From NCBI GenBank assembly GCA_941918925.1, contig OW799233.1:179831235-179895234 (forward strand): a stretch of DNA of 64,000 nt, written 5' to 3'. Position 1 is the stretch's first letter. Each line of letters opens with the position of its first letter. Of the stretch, positions 45,691 through 56,586 are shown piece by piece. The stretch is from Phyto melanocephala (lineage: Eukaryota > Arthropoda > Insecta > Diptera > Rhinophoridae). A program made the position numbers and the translations under genes. The notes below the pieces were generated by a model. That model was not told the origin of the DNA. It worked only from the letters and a program-made list of their open reading frames with translations, and searched no databases.

Positions 45691-47890
45691 AAATTATAGT
45701 TTTCATGCATACATACACATATTTATGTAATAAAATTTACTAAGTATACTTTGTTATTTAATCCAACAAACTAACAAAAAGTGAATTTGTTCGTGTCAGT
45801 TTTTGACTTAAAATTGGACAGCCCAACAGTCAATTATAATTGTCTATAAAAAATTTTGTAATAAGACCGGATAGATGTTAGCAGTTTGTGGAGTATAAGT
45901 TATTTCAATGCAAGCCAGATTTTTGTAGACTGCGATCTTTTGAATAAAATTTTTTTTTATTAAATTTAAATATTTTTTGAGTAAAGCAAACAACTAAATT
46001 AATTGTTTCATTTCTTATTCCTTTTTAGCAGAACGATGTCGATTGTAGTAAATGAAGCATACTGAACAGTTTTACTTTATGATTAAGAAACCAGAAAATA
46101 TTTTTTCTCGACCTAAGCTGATTTGTTAAGAATCCTAACGTATGTATTACAATTTTAAATGTTTCAATTAAATATAATTTTTGTTTAACCATGAAGAAAA
46201 CAGTTTTTATTTTTTATTGTTATTAAAATACATATAAACTTCCTAAAAGCGGAATTAATAAAAATTTACCTTTAAATTTGCATAAGCAAATAAAGTAAAG
46301 TAAAATTAAATTTAAAATTATTTTTATACAGTTTCAATTCATTTTACTTGCTAAATATTGTTTGTGTATGTTGACACCATTTTTTAAAATGAACGAAGTA
46401 AAAAAAACAACATGAATCACCCAACACATACTCAGAGACATAGAGAAAAACTTTTTATTTTGCTTTTACACATACAGCAAAAATCAGGTCAAAACTTTGG
46501 TCTTTTTCTTCATCAGCAACTGTAACTCAAACATGGGCACATGAAAATCATTCCACACATTTTGCATAACAAATATTTATGCAAATTAACAAAAAAAAAT
46601 ATTGGTGGGCTAAAAGAACAGAAAGGGACACTGGCTAGAAAATCGTGTTCATTTAGCAGACATTAACAAAATTAGCATTTTTCACTTACCATTTATTTTC
46701 TGTTGCAAGTTGCATGTATGTGCATAACCTCTATACATTTTTCGAAAATAGGCACACTGGCACACAAAAGGCTACAAATAAAATTAGCACCTTTTAAGTG
46801 TTGCAACATGCAGCCATACATGTATGAATCATGTTTATTTTTTTTTTATTACTTTTTTACTTAATCTCAAACTCTAGTCTTAAATAAGTTATCTTTTGTT
46901 TAAATTCTTATATGTATAGTCTTCAGTACCAAACTATTTTTCATAATTTTGAATAAATAGCGATATTCTAAGCAGAAAAAGAACCTCTCCCTCACTTGTT
47001 TAAAGGACATGTTAACTAATGGTGTTTTCTTTTCTGACGTTAATGTTGCATTAATTCTGCCCTATGCCTTCTTTTGTGTTATTTTCTTAAAAATATGCAA
47101 TATTATAAACGGGTGACAAGTTCTTTTGTAATAATGTTGCCATAAAAATAACAAAAAATGTTACATGTTGTACCCTGAATTAAATCAAAGGGTTAGAATA
47201 TTGCACTTTTTAACAGTTGATATTAAAAAGTAGAATTAAGTTTTTGTAGTGGTTAAAAATATTTTATGGTCCCAAATTATTAAAATGGAAGCAAGAAATG
47301 TGGTTTTACATAAAAATACAGCTATAATGTAAAAAAGGTGAACATTTCTGTTCTATTCTGCTGATTATAAAGGTAGCATTTTGATGGGGTGTAGGCGACC
47401 TTTGAAAAGTGTTTAACTATGAAGGGGCAACATTGTTTGTTAGAAAAGAAAACACCATAAGTTTAGCTCATCTAACTATTAATCTATTAAAATGATAGTT
47501 TGTTATACATTCAAAAAGTATCAATACAACAATCAATAAAACAAACATTTTAAATTTAAGCCATTGCCATCGATCTGATATTCAGACATATAATGGATGA
47601 GGTTCTAGTAGAGAATTATGAAAATCTAAAATGTAACTTTAAGCAATGTAAAATGGTTCTTAAATTTTAAAAAACAAAATCATGAAATGATATAAAACTT
47701 TTATATTGACTCTGCCAAACCTATAAATACTTTCAGAAAAATATCTCCACACAATTAAAGTCTTATTGGACAGATGTTGCACAGAAATTTGTCAAGAAGA
47801 ACTTCAATAAACCCAAAATATTATTTCTAGATACGACAGTAAGAGGCAAAATACTCAAATAAAATACAAAAGTGTGAAAACAAGTATTCA
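45691..47890. other. AT-rich intergenic DNA
   Basis: No gene, RNA or element boundary supported. Confidence 0.45.
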
Positions 47891-47894
47891 AATC

Positions 47895-48000
47895 ACAACC
47901 TCGCAAGGCGAATTTATACAGGTGAAATTATCAGCTCAACTGATGGCAAAGTATTTTTTCAAAATTGTTGAATTCACTTTGATTTCATTTACAAATGCAG
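47895..48000 (+). repeat. Fragment related to MULE-like MITE at 14170
   Basis: CGCAAGGCGAATTTATACAG, GTGAAATTATCAGC and TTGTTGAATTCACTTTGATT correspond to 14458-14545. No inverted ends. Confidence 0.55.
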
Positions 48001-48139
48001 GGATAAAAAACAATTAACTTGAGTGTACTTTTTTTATAGGTAGGTAGGAAAGGGGGATGCAGAAAGCAGTATCTGCCTCCTACACCCACACTCGGAGACC
48101 AATAAGGTCCATTGCGTTTCCCGTACTTTTTTTTTATAA

Positions 48140-49165
48140 TAAATGTAACAAATTTATCTATATTTGTTGCTTTTGCCAAAGGTAGGACAAAGAAAGATAA
48201 CCTTAACATCCGGCGCTGCACAGGGATCAATTCTTGGCTAAGACTTGACCCTAAGATGACTTTCTTGAATCAAATCCAACTGAGCCGATTAATGGCGAAT
48301 ATAGGGGGCCCGCGATAGAATAAGAGAAAGTTGCTAATGGAAACAAGTAATGGTATTCTCCTATACGGTAGTAAGATCTGGGGCGAGAGTATTAGGACAA
48401 ATAGGATAAATATGCTTCTTGCGGTACAGAGAACATACGCACTGCGGATAGCTTCTGCTTATCGTACAGTTTCCACAGCAGCCATTATTATAATATCGGG
48501 AACTATTCCGATAGATTTGCTAATAAGGGAAAAAGAAAAGATGTGGCGAAAAAACAGACCGTCAGTTTCGAACAAGGTGAGAGCTCATAAGACAAGAGAC
48601 CTTACAAAGCTGGCAGGAAAAATGGAATGAGGAAACGACAGCTAGATGGGTGAAGGAACTCCTCCCAGACATTTACATCTGGATAAAAAGGGTAACCGGG
48701 TAACCGGAGAAGTAAACTACTATCTGACACAAATGATATCTGGTCACGGATACTTCAAGAAGTACCTGTATAACATAGGCAAGTGCAGCACACCATACTG
48801 TTTATATGAAGACGAAGACATAATCGAAGACGCTAAACACACCTTTTTTGAATGCTGTAAATGGGCTGAAAAGAGAATGGAATTGGAGAACTTTATGGGC
48901 GAAATAAATGCTGAGAGCATAATTGATCGCATGGTACGAAATGAGAAAAATTGGCGAACAGAGCAGATTATGGGCTAAGGGCAGATAGGCGAGGACCTGG
49001 ACGCAGGTCAACACGGACTGCGGCTGCAGCGAACGGCCAAAGGGAAACCACCCCGAAGTAATGCATTGCAGCGGTCCCGGGGTGGAATTATTTCCGGAAA
49101 GGAAAAAAAGGGGTTTTTTTGTCGGTATCCCATACGGGGGAGCCCGACATACAACAAATCCTAGA
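48140..49165 (+). pseudogene. R1-clade-like non-LTR retrotransposon relic
   Basis: Near 48195-48236 the plus strand reads ITLTSGAAQGSILG, the reverse transcriptase motif normally followed by the FADD box. That box is deleted: the next conserved text is LDPKMTF..LSRLMANIGGPR, the end of the polymerase thumb. After a frame break come ILLYGSKIWGESIR, VQRTYALRIASAYRTVS and GTIPIDLL (48348-48520), then TGEVNYYLTQMISGHGYFKK and CLYEDEDIIEDAKHTFFECC (48690-48870). The last is the C-terminal CCHC-like segment after the polymerase, as in R1-type elements. A GC-rich 3' region follows (48970-49165, with CCCGGGGTGG). Frame shifts and stops make it inactive. No endonuclease domain remains. Confidence 0.75.
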
Positions 49166-49274
49166 TTAATTTTCAGATTTAGTCTTTCGATTTGCCAATA
49201 AAATCGTAAGTGCTTAAAAAGTATAATACTGTTTATTATATAAAAATACATAAATATCAAATACAAAACAAGCA

Positions 49275-49645
49275 TTCAAAAAGGAGAACTGTGGACTAAA
49301 AACCGGATTTGCCTTATGTAATCGCTTAGTGCAGGAAAAAGTCCTTCAGTGGATAAACTTGATAAGCGTGAGACAGTGGACGAAGTTATCCATTTGTGAA
49401 CAGTCTCACATGGTGTTCGATGAACCTATTGATTCAGGTTGAGTACAGATGCTCGGACTAAGTCGTAGTAAAATGAGCTGAATAATATTGTCAACTCATA
49501 TATCCACGTCGAAGATGATTACATTTGTAGACTTTGCCTTGATGAAGCTGAGAGTGTCCGGCATTGGCTAATGTTAAACTAAGGGTGACAGGCAGAATCA
49601 CATTATGTGTGGATTCTATGGCAGACCTTAGTCAGAAGAAGATGC
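49275..49645 (+). pseudogene. Second non-LTR retroelement 3' fragment
   Basis: IHVEDDYICRLCLDEAESVR (about 49500-49560) resembles the Cys/His segment following RNase H in LOA/I/Jockey-type elements (CRxCxEExET..H). LGLSRSKMS lies just upstream. Several stops interrupt it. It is distinct from, and abuts, the R1-like relic. Confidence 0.35.
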
Positions 49646-50440
49646 TGGCGATAACAACGGCCTGTGCAATAAGTGGACAGTGGATCATTGTAAATAATTC
49701 AGAATTTTTTAAAGTGTAGTGTTAAACAAATTTTTAATTCAATTTTTAAATTTCTCAGGAAATTAAAGAATTAAATACGAAATTTAAAAAGAATAAATTA
49801 AATTTTTCGTTTCCGTTTTTACTTCAAGCTATTACTGTTTAACATGGAAGAATATGCCGATTGATTTAGAGAAACCCGTCTTGGAAAATTTCACCTTTAT
49901 GACTAAAAACTAGGAAAATTTTCAACTCAAGATGCTTTTACAAAAGTCCACCGATAGACACGTACAATTATATGTGTGTGCGATCTTTTTTTATTACAAA
50001 GCCCAGCTTGTTAAAGTAAGCGTTTTCGCCTTGAAACAATTATGTTAGATCTCAGGTACTTCAAGTCAAATAAATATTAAATTTAAAACAAAGTTTGTAT
50101 GTAATGGCTTAATAATATCTTTATTTTTATACTCTTATTTCTTTTTAATTTATCTAAAATTTTATGCAGAACCGAAAATACCCATTCGTGATTACATATA
50201 TTTACTATAATATGTAACTAAGAACGTATTAATAATTATACGATAGTTATTATGAAAGTGTATGCTTGTAAAAAGTATATGAAAAATGAATAAACCTTAA
50301 GGCACATGTTTGTAAAAAAAATGTTCAACTTATGCAACGCTTTTAACAATTATTTAGTATTGTTTTAGCCAATAAATAAAGTTAAAAATTGATTAGCAAT
50401 AATCATACATGGGTCTAATAAATATTATTTAGATTTACTA
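49646..50440. other. AT-rich 3' flank of carbonic anhydrase gene
   Basis: No other gene. A minus-strand AATAAA signal (TTTATT on plus) lies near 50121, about 320 bp past the stop. No closer canonical signal was picked out, so the transcript end is uncertain. Confidence 0.4.
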
Positions 50441-50445
50441 ATATC

Positions 50446-51468
50446 CTATCGCATATATACAGAACGCTTTCCTAATGGCTGCAAAAAACGATAGTTGTTA
50501 CGCAAATTTTTATCATTAATGTCTAACAGGGTACGAAAAGAACTTGCTTGTTTGGGTGAAATATCAATTGCCTGCCGGAAAACAATCCATTGTACATCCC
50601 GAGTACAGGGTGGCGTTGTCAAGGATCCTCTGTAGGTAAAATAGTCATCCCTGTCGATATCGCCTAATAAGTCTGATAAGATCAATTTATTTATTTCGGT
50701 AGAACTGTTGTATTCTCGTACATTCTCTAGCGCATTAGTTATGATATTCAAACCAGCAAAGTCGTTTGTCTGAGAAGACTAAAGTGCAATTTTAGCATTA
50801 ATAGAAGAAAATTTGTTTAAATTGAGTCTACTTACATTAACATTATAAAGTACCCCCATGACAACCAGACCGTCTTTATGGCCTAGGGCCTCCTCAACAC
50901 CATTGTATACGCTATTGTAGGAAACAAAATGTGTTTCCAATGCAAAACGCTTCTCGCCCATTGCATGTTCGGATCCATGCCTATCACTACCACCCCAGTG
51001 ACTATGAAAGGATGCTAATTTAAATTTGTCAAAAAGCATTGGCCCACCTGTTATGTAAGCACTGTTCTCCTTGGGTAATTGTACATCAGCAGTGTGACCA
51101 TTATTTCTCATTTCAGCTGGGTTTTCGTAAGGAACATCAAAATTGCCAAATTTAATAGGTGGTACAAATCTCAATTTCTTAGCCTGTAAAGAATACAAAA
51201 AACATACATTATACAGGACATAAGGTGCAAAAGTACTTACTTTAGCTGTATCCAACGCAATGGGGGATTGAGAACCAAGGTGGCATTCTGCACCATTAAG
51301 GTCAAACCATGCGGCCTGGTTTTTGTGGTCAAATTCCTAGGCTAATTTTTTTTTTCATAAAAATAAGCATAAATAAATGTTTCTTTTCAATATAGTTTAT
51401 CTGTTAAAATTACCATTAACCAAGGCTACAGTGGCCATAAAAAATACAATTTTTCTTGAAAATTCCAT
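50446..51468 (-). CDS. Secreted alpha-carbonic anhydrase, four exons
   Basis: Catalyses CO2 + H2O to bicarbonate and a proton; a secreted enzyme of haemolymph or an epithelial surface is likely. Exons: 51468-51421, 51336-51241, 51183-50836 and 50778-50446 (stop TAG), 274 residues. Residues 1-16 (MEFSRKIVFFMATVAL) look like a signal peptide. Active site: NNGH (proton-shuttle His), HSHWGG (first two zinc His), GSEH, ALETHF (third zinc His) and SLTTPPC (Thr gate). Cys in NGAEC and in TTPPC are placed to form the disulfide of secreted members. There is no C-terminal hydrophobic tail, so no GPI anchor. Introns 2 and 3 are 57 bp with GTAAGT donors. Intron 1 must use GTTAAT to keep frame; the better-looking GTAATT 7 bp downstream gives a stop with either visible acceptor. 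Exon 4 could also start at ACA (50769). Confidence 0.9.
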
Positions 51469-51511
51469 ATGGCTTGTTTTGATGTTTTTTTATATTTTTC
51501 TTAAGATACTC

Positions 51512-51517
51512 TTTATA
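51512..51517 (-). promoter_or_regulatory. TATA box of carbonic anhydrase gene
   Basis: ATTTATAAAG read on the minus strand, 44 bp before the ATG. Transcription would start near 51487, leaving a leader of about 20 nt. A second AATATAAAA lies nearer the ATG, too close to be preferred. Confidence 0.5.
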
Positions 51518-51667
51518 AATATGAAATACTGTCTTTGGTTTTCAAAATGGTTTTGAATACATTAACTTCAAATCTTATTGTTTATATAGGAATTTGGCAA
51601 AAATATTGAATTTGTTCTTACAAGACAAAGCATTTAATTGTTTAATTATCTTGCCAATAAATTCGTC

Positions 51668-51791
51668 TATAAAAGACAGTAGCCAGCATAAGTTTGTGTA
51701 CAAATTATTTTGCTTTTTTCTTTCGAAGTTGTTTAGCTTTGTGGTATTTGAACTTTTTTAAAATATATTTGTGCAATTTAATTTAATAAAA
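51668..51791 (+). promoter_or_regulatory. Candidate divergent promoter and first exon
   Basis: TATAAAAG at 51668-51675 sits in GC-richer sequence (GACAGTAGCCAGC), followed about 115 bp later by AAAAGTAAGT, a good donor at 51792, and an acceptor TTCAG at 51842-51846 with a TTAAT branch-like word. The inferred first exon has no ATG. It would be transcribed away from the carbonic anhydrase, with start points about 210 bp apart. Confidence 0.3.
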
Positions 51792-51826
51792 GTAAGTAAA
51801 ATTTAACTTTGTATTAAATATAACTG

Positions 51827-51876
51827 GTTGTACTTAATTACTTCAGGACCCTCATCTTTACCATCTAAGTAAGGCA
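51827..51876. repeat. 50-bp exon-like block, copy 1
   Basis: About 88% identical to 57425-57474. Plus strand: intron end GTACTTAATTACTTCAG then GACCCTCATC. Minus strand: an acceptor-like CTTACTTAG followed by DGKDEGPEVIKYNQ in open frame. Which strand matters is unresolved. Confidence 0.6.
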
Positions 51877-51879
51877 TTT

Positions 51880-54413
51880 TCTTTTATAATATTGGTTAGC
51901 GATGAGTTGCTTCGAAATTTTTCTTAAATTTTGTATACTAATATATTTCACTTGTAGAAGCTTTAATATCTACTTAAAAGAAATTTATTTTTTTTAGTTT
52001 CAAGCATTTACAATTTACAATTTATATTTTATATATTTAAATTTAAAATTCTAAATATATTTTCTAATGCCATTCAATATTTGCTATAACAATTTACCAA
52101 TTCCAATAAGTTTCTGAAATAATAGTACGCAGACTTATTTGGGTAAATGTATATTAAAGCATAACCCCTACAGTTGAAAATTATCAACTTGAGTTCAAAT
52201 TATTACTACGAAATTGTTTTTGTTTTTGTTTTTTTTTTTCAAACAAAACAAACAATTATATTCACTTTATGGATCGATTGTTATCGTCTAATAAATTAAT
52301 AAAATTCCATTGTATGTGAAAAGGGTAGGAATAAGAGCTTATCAAAAGTGTCATAAAGAATTGATTTTAAGCAAAGAATTAAAGAATATATTTGAAGCAT
52401 ATTTTTAACTTAATTATTTTACTATTTAAGGAGGTGAGAAAAACTTCCAAATTTTTTAAAGAAAATTAAAAGCTTTTAACTATAACTATAACAAAGGAGG
52501 GGGGTTGTTGGGCATTACTTCCCCAGAATTGCAAAAAAATTAACTTTCTACATTTTACATACAAATAAAATTAATTCAATTGCAGATTTTGCAACCCAAA
52601 TAGAAAATAATTTTTAAGCTTAAATAAATTTTAAGCAAGCCCCAGAAAAATCTTTAAGCTCCGCCAATAACTCGTATAATCCTTGTAACACGGTGGTCGT
52701 ATTTTACCGAACCAAACCCCTTTTTTCGTACCAGTTCTTTGATTCGTATTATACAATATCGTTAAGCACGACATTTCTCAATTCTTATTGTTTGTTGTTA
52801 ATTACAACAATCATAAAAGCTCTAACAACAATGCAATAAAACAAAATTAATATTTATTTGCTTTGTTGCTTTCAAAAAGTGTTTAATTTATTGCCCTATT
52901 TTTGGTTTGAGTTATCGGTTAATTAATAAATTGTTAATAAACTTTGGCTATCACATATAAATTTTGCAAGGCATAAGCGTAAAATTGTTAGGTCAGGTTA
53001 TTCACACTCTTCTGAAGTAGTCTTTGTTAAATACAGTGACAACTAATAAAATAATTAAAATGTTAATAATGTCCAGACAAGTAAAAGTTCAGTGCATTTG
53101 AATACGCTATGTTTTAAGTCAAGATTTCTGCACCATAATATTAATAAATGCAGCATGTATATATGTATACATTTTATGTACGCAAATTTTAACTAACTAA
53201 TGAAAATCCCTTTTTTGAACTGTTAGTGTTCTTAAAGAATAATTTCGAAAAAATAATAATAAAAAAAGTAAATTCTAAATTTCGAATACTACCATTTTTT
53301 ATAATGCTCTATGTTAATTAACAACTTGAATAAGCAAAAATTTAACCATAAGATAACCAACCCGGTTTTCGAATAATTCGAAAAGACTCAATTAAAAAAA
53401 ATTTAAACAACCGGTTTTTGGTGTTTTAATTTTGTTATAAAAACAGAAAAAAAAAAAAACAATTTCTATTTAGTTAATTTTGTATTCAAAATATTGAAAA
53501 ATTAAAAAAAGAAATTAATCCTTAAAATTTAAATCAATTCATTAAATAAACATTGGAATATATAACTTTAACGAAATAACTCGTGTGTGCTTAGAAGTAT
53601 ACAAGTTATTATTAACTTTAGACTAGTAACCTGCCTGTGCTTTTATTCAAATAGAAAACTATCGTTTTTAACATTAGGTTGTAATGGCAGCCTAGCTAGT
53701 TTATTTGTATGTAATATACTACTAGTTGTAATACTAGTTATTGTAAACTAGTGTGATTAAGATTATAAATTATAATTAAAATTATATAGATTTAAAATAG
53801 ATATTAGATACTTACGATTTAAAGGATAACATGCCTTTGTTAAGAAAACGTATCCTAAAACTGTATTTAAACCTACATTACTTTTAACGAAAATATCATT
53901 TTGTACTGGCAATACCATCAACATGTATCACCATTTTCTTGTTAGCGATACATAAAACGAATATAAATCGATTCGGGTAGTCGTCTGTCAACAGATTTTT
54001 TTGATTTATACATGTAATAACTTTCTTAAATAGTTATTGCTTATGTTATTTCAATCGTGTGTACAATATTTCGTTTAGATTTTATAAAAAACTAAAAAAT
54101 AAATAAATTGAAAAGGAAGCAACTAGACTGTTTTTCTTGGGAACAGAAATAATGCTTGAATGAAAAGGTTTTCATTTTAGGACCCATAGATCAGATACGA
54201 TATGGCATCAGAAAAAAATCTACTTAAATTTTTTTTTTTTTTTTATTAAAAATACTAATATTGTAAGGTTTATTGTGAGTAGCGTTGCCACAAAGGCAAA
54301 TTCTCAGTCATATAACATTGTTGTGAATATTGCAAGGTTCACAAAAATACGCGAATATCTACGTGAATTATTAAATCTTTGAAATATTTACGTCACTAGT
54401 ACTTTTGCACTTG
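51880..54413. other. AT-rich intergenic DNA
   Basis: No gene or element boundary supported. AAGGAGGGGGGTTGTTGGGC near 52493 is an isolated GC patch. Confidence 0.4.
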
Positions 54414-55052
54414 TTATACCCTTCACACAGTGAAAAAGTGTATATATAGATTTGTTATTCTGTGTGAAATTTCTACAATTAATGCTAATGAATAGGGGAG
54501 TCGATAAAACGCTTTTTAGTCTGTCAGTTTGTCCGTCTGTCCGTGTGTATGTTGTAATCAACTTTTTGAAGCCCCTTGACATCGACATCGTAACAAAAAC
54601 CCACGACCACCTCGTTTTTTTCACAACAACAACATACATACATACAAACGTGGTATACGGTTAGAGTAAACGTGGCATCAAATCCCAGCTGAGCCAAAAA
54701 AAATTTGTTTTTATATTATTTTTTATTTTATATATTATTTATATTTTTATTATACATATTTTCATTTTATTTAATATTTATTTTTTATTTTTTAATGTAT
54801 ATTTATTATTTATATTTTTGTTATTTATTTAATTTTTTTGTTATTTTTTTTCAAGTTTTTTTTTCTATTTTTTTTTATAATTTTAAATTTATAATTTTAC
54901 AGTGGGATGTTTTTATATATGTATGTTTTTATATGTATGTACGTATTTTATATGAGTTGAATGGTGATACAAACTATTGTTATTGCATGATTACACGTTG
55001 TAAAGGGTATATAAGATTCGGCACGGCCGAAAATAGCACTCTTACTTGTTTT
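54414..55052 (+). mobile_element. Family A dispersed repeat, copy 3
   Basis: TTATACCCTTCACACAGTGA at the start, a GTCCGTCTGTCCGTGTGT run, the tRNA-like block (54659-54698), a T-rich tract and the terminal TTCGGCACGGCCGAAAATAG..CTTACTTGTTT. The same order as copy 1, with a shorter T-rich tract. No protein. Confidence 0.75.
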
Positions 55053-55450
55053 TATAAATACTTTCTCTTATGCGTACTTTAAATTTTAGTTATTTTTAAC
55101 GTTTTAGTAACAAACGTACATAAGCTGTTAAATAAGTACAGGGTGGGTCAAAAGTCACCGTGATGTTTAAACAGTTTTTTTACTTTAATTTATTAATAAC
55201 TCCCATGATGAATTTTGGCCCACACTGTGGAAATGTGATTTAAGTGAAAAAAAATATATATACTAAGAAAACTGCAACCAATCTTGAATTTACTTTACTC
55301 ATCTTTGGAAGTTGAGTCATAAGAGGAAGAAGAACCAACTACTACTTTGGTCTTAGTACTCGTGTCTTTGTTTGTGGTAAGGGCAGCTTTAGAAAACTGA
55401 ATATCTAAGTTAAGTGGCTTCAGATCATCCGTTTCAATCACAATTATATT

Positions 55451-56586
55451 GGGGCATATTCATAGTCATCAAAAAAGTCGACTTTTACAGTACTTAAGTC
55501 TATTTCTTAAAAAAGTCTACTCTAAGTCATTCATAGACAACTTAAAGTTGGTTTTTGACATTAAAGTCGGCTCTAAATTTAAAACCAGCTGAACCTGTTG
55601 TTAACTTTATTTAAAATAACATCAGCTGTTCATTGTAAAGTTAAAAGATTTATTAAAAATTAAAAAAATGCCAAGATTTTAAGATATTGAAAGAGATTTT
55701 TCAATAATTGGTGATTGTGAGGATGATTTTTGTGTAAGGAAGCCTAAAAATTACAGAAATAGATTTAATCCCTTCGACCTAAGCGATGAGGATTTTTATT
55801 CCCGCTACAGGTTTGACAAAATTACAACTCTTTTTTGGTAAGCTTGTTGAATATTGTTGAACCAAAAAACAATCGAGGTCTGCCAATTTCAACAACCTTA
55901 CAGGTGTTAACGACATTGCGGTTTCTGGGAAGAAATGTCCATCAAAATGACATCGGTAAGTATTGTACTATAAAATGTTACAAAGATATTTCAAAAATAA
56001 TTTTTTAGGAGATCTTCATGGCTTGTCTCAACCCACAGTCAGCAGAATAATAAAAAATATATGCAAAAAAATTGCTTTGTTGCTCCCGGAGTTTATTAAC
56101 TTCCACAGCAATTCTGAACTTAGAGATGTAAAAAGGAAATTTTATCAGTTGGCTTCTTCAGTTTCTGAAAGTAAAACATTTATTAAATGACAAACTAAAA
56201 ATATATCACACATATGTATGTATATGTGTATGTACATACACAAATATGTTATTGAGACTTACCATTTTTGTTTTTTCCATTATTATAATAAATTTTGATT
56301 TTATACATATGTAGATGTAAAACGTTTTAAAATTTTTATTTTTTATTGTTTGCTTCAACAAAAGTAAACAAAAGAAAAGCAGCTAATCAAGTTGCCACTT
56401 TTTATTTTTTAAATAGAAATTGTATGCCAGAGTTAAGCAAATAAGAGTTGACACCCATTTAAAGCCAGCTCAACTTAAAGTATACTTTTTTTTTGACTAT
56501 GAATACCAAAAAGATACTAAAAGCTTTTAACTTAAAGACTAACTTTAATAAGAGCCGGCTTTAGTTTGAGACTATGAATACAAGCC
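55451..56586 (+). mobile_element. PIF/Harbinger element with 3-bp target duplication
   Basis: The ends GGGGCATATTCATAGTC and complement GGCTTGTATTCATAGTC, bordered by ATT on both sides (55448-55450 and 56587-56589), fit the 3-bp duplication of Harbinger. Removing the element and one ATT restores the host reading KDNIIVIETDD, confirming the boundaries. At 1136 bp it encodes only the transposase N-terminal part and not the Myb-like partner, so it is a deletion derivative. Subterminal GTCGACTTT/AAAGCCGGCT words recur at both ends. Confidence 0.9.
55668..56190 (+). pseudogene. HARBI1-like Harbinger nuclease, truncated
   Basis: From 55668 the frame reads NPFDLSDEDFYSRYRFDKIT, then after breaks LQVLTTLRFLGRNVHQNDIG, and across a 53-bp GTAAGT..TTTTAG intron (55956-56008) DLHGLSQPTVSRIIKNICKK and LLPEFINF. 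This is the HARBI1-family order (LTDEEFRxRYRF, LQLLVALRFxATG, DxxGVSQSTVSRxI). A stop lies in codon 5 and another after LFW. Sequence stops at FYQLA; the DDE catalytic part beginning with GxIDGTH is deleted. It lies within the element bounded by the inverted repeats. Confidence 0.8.
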
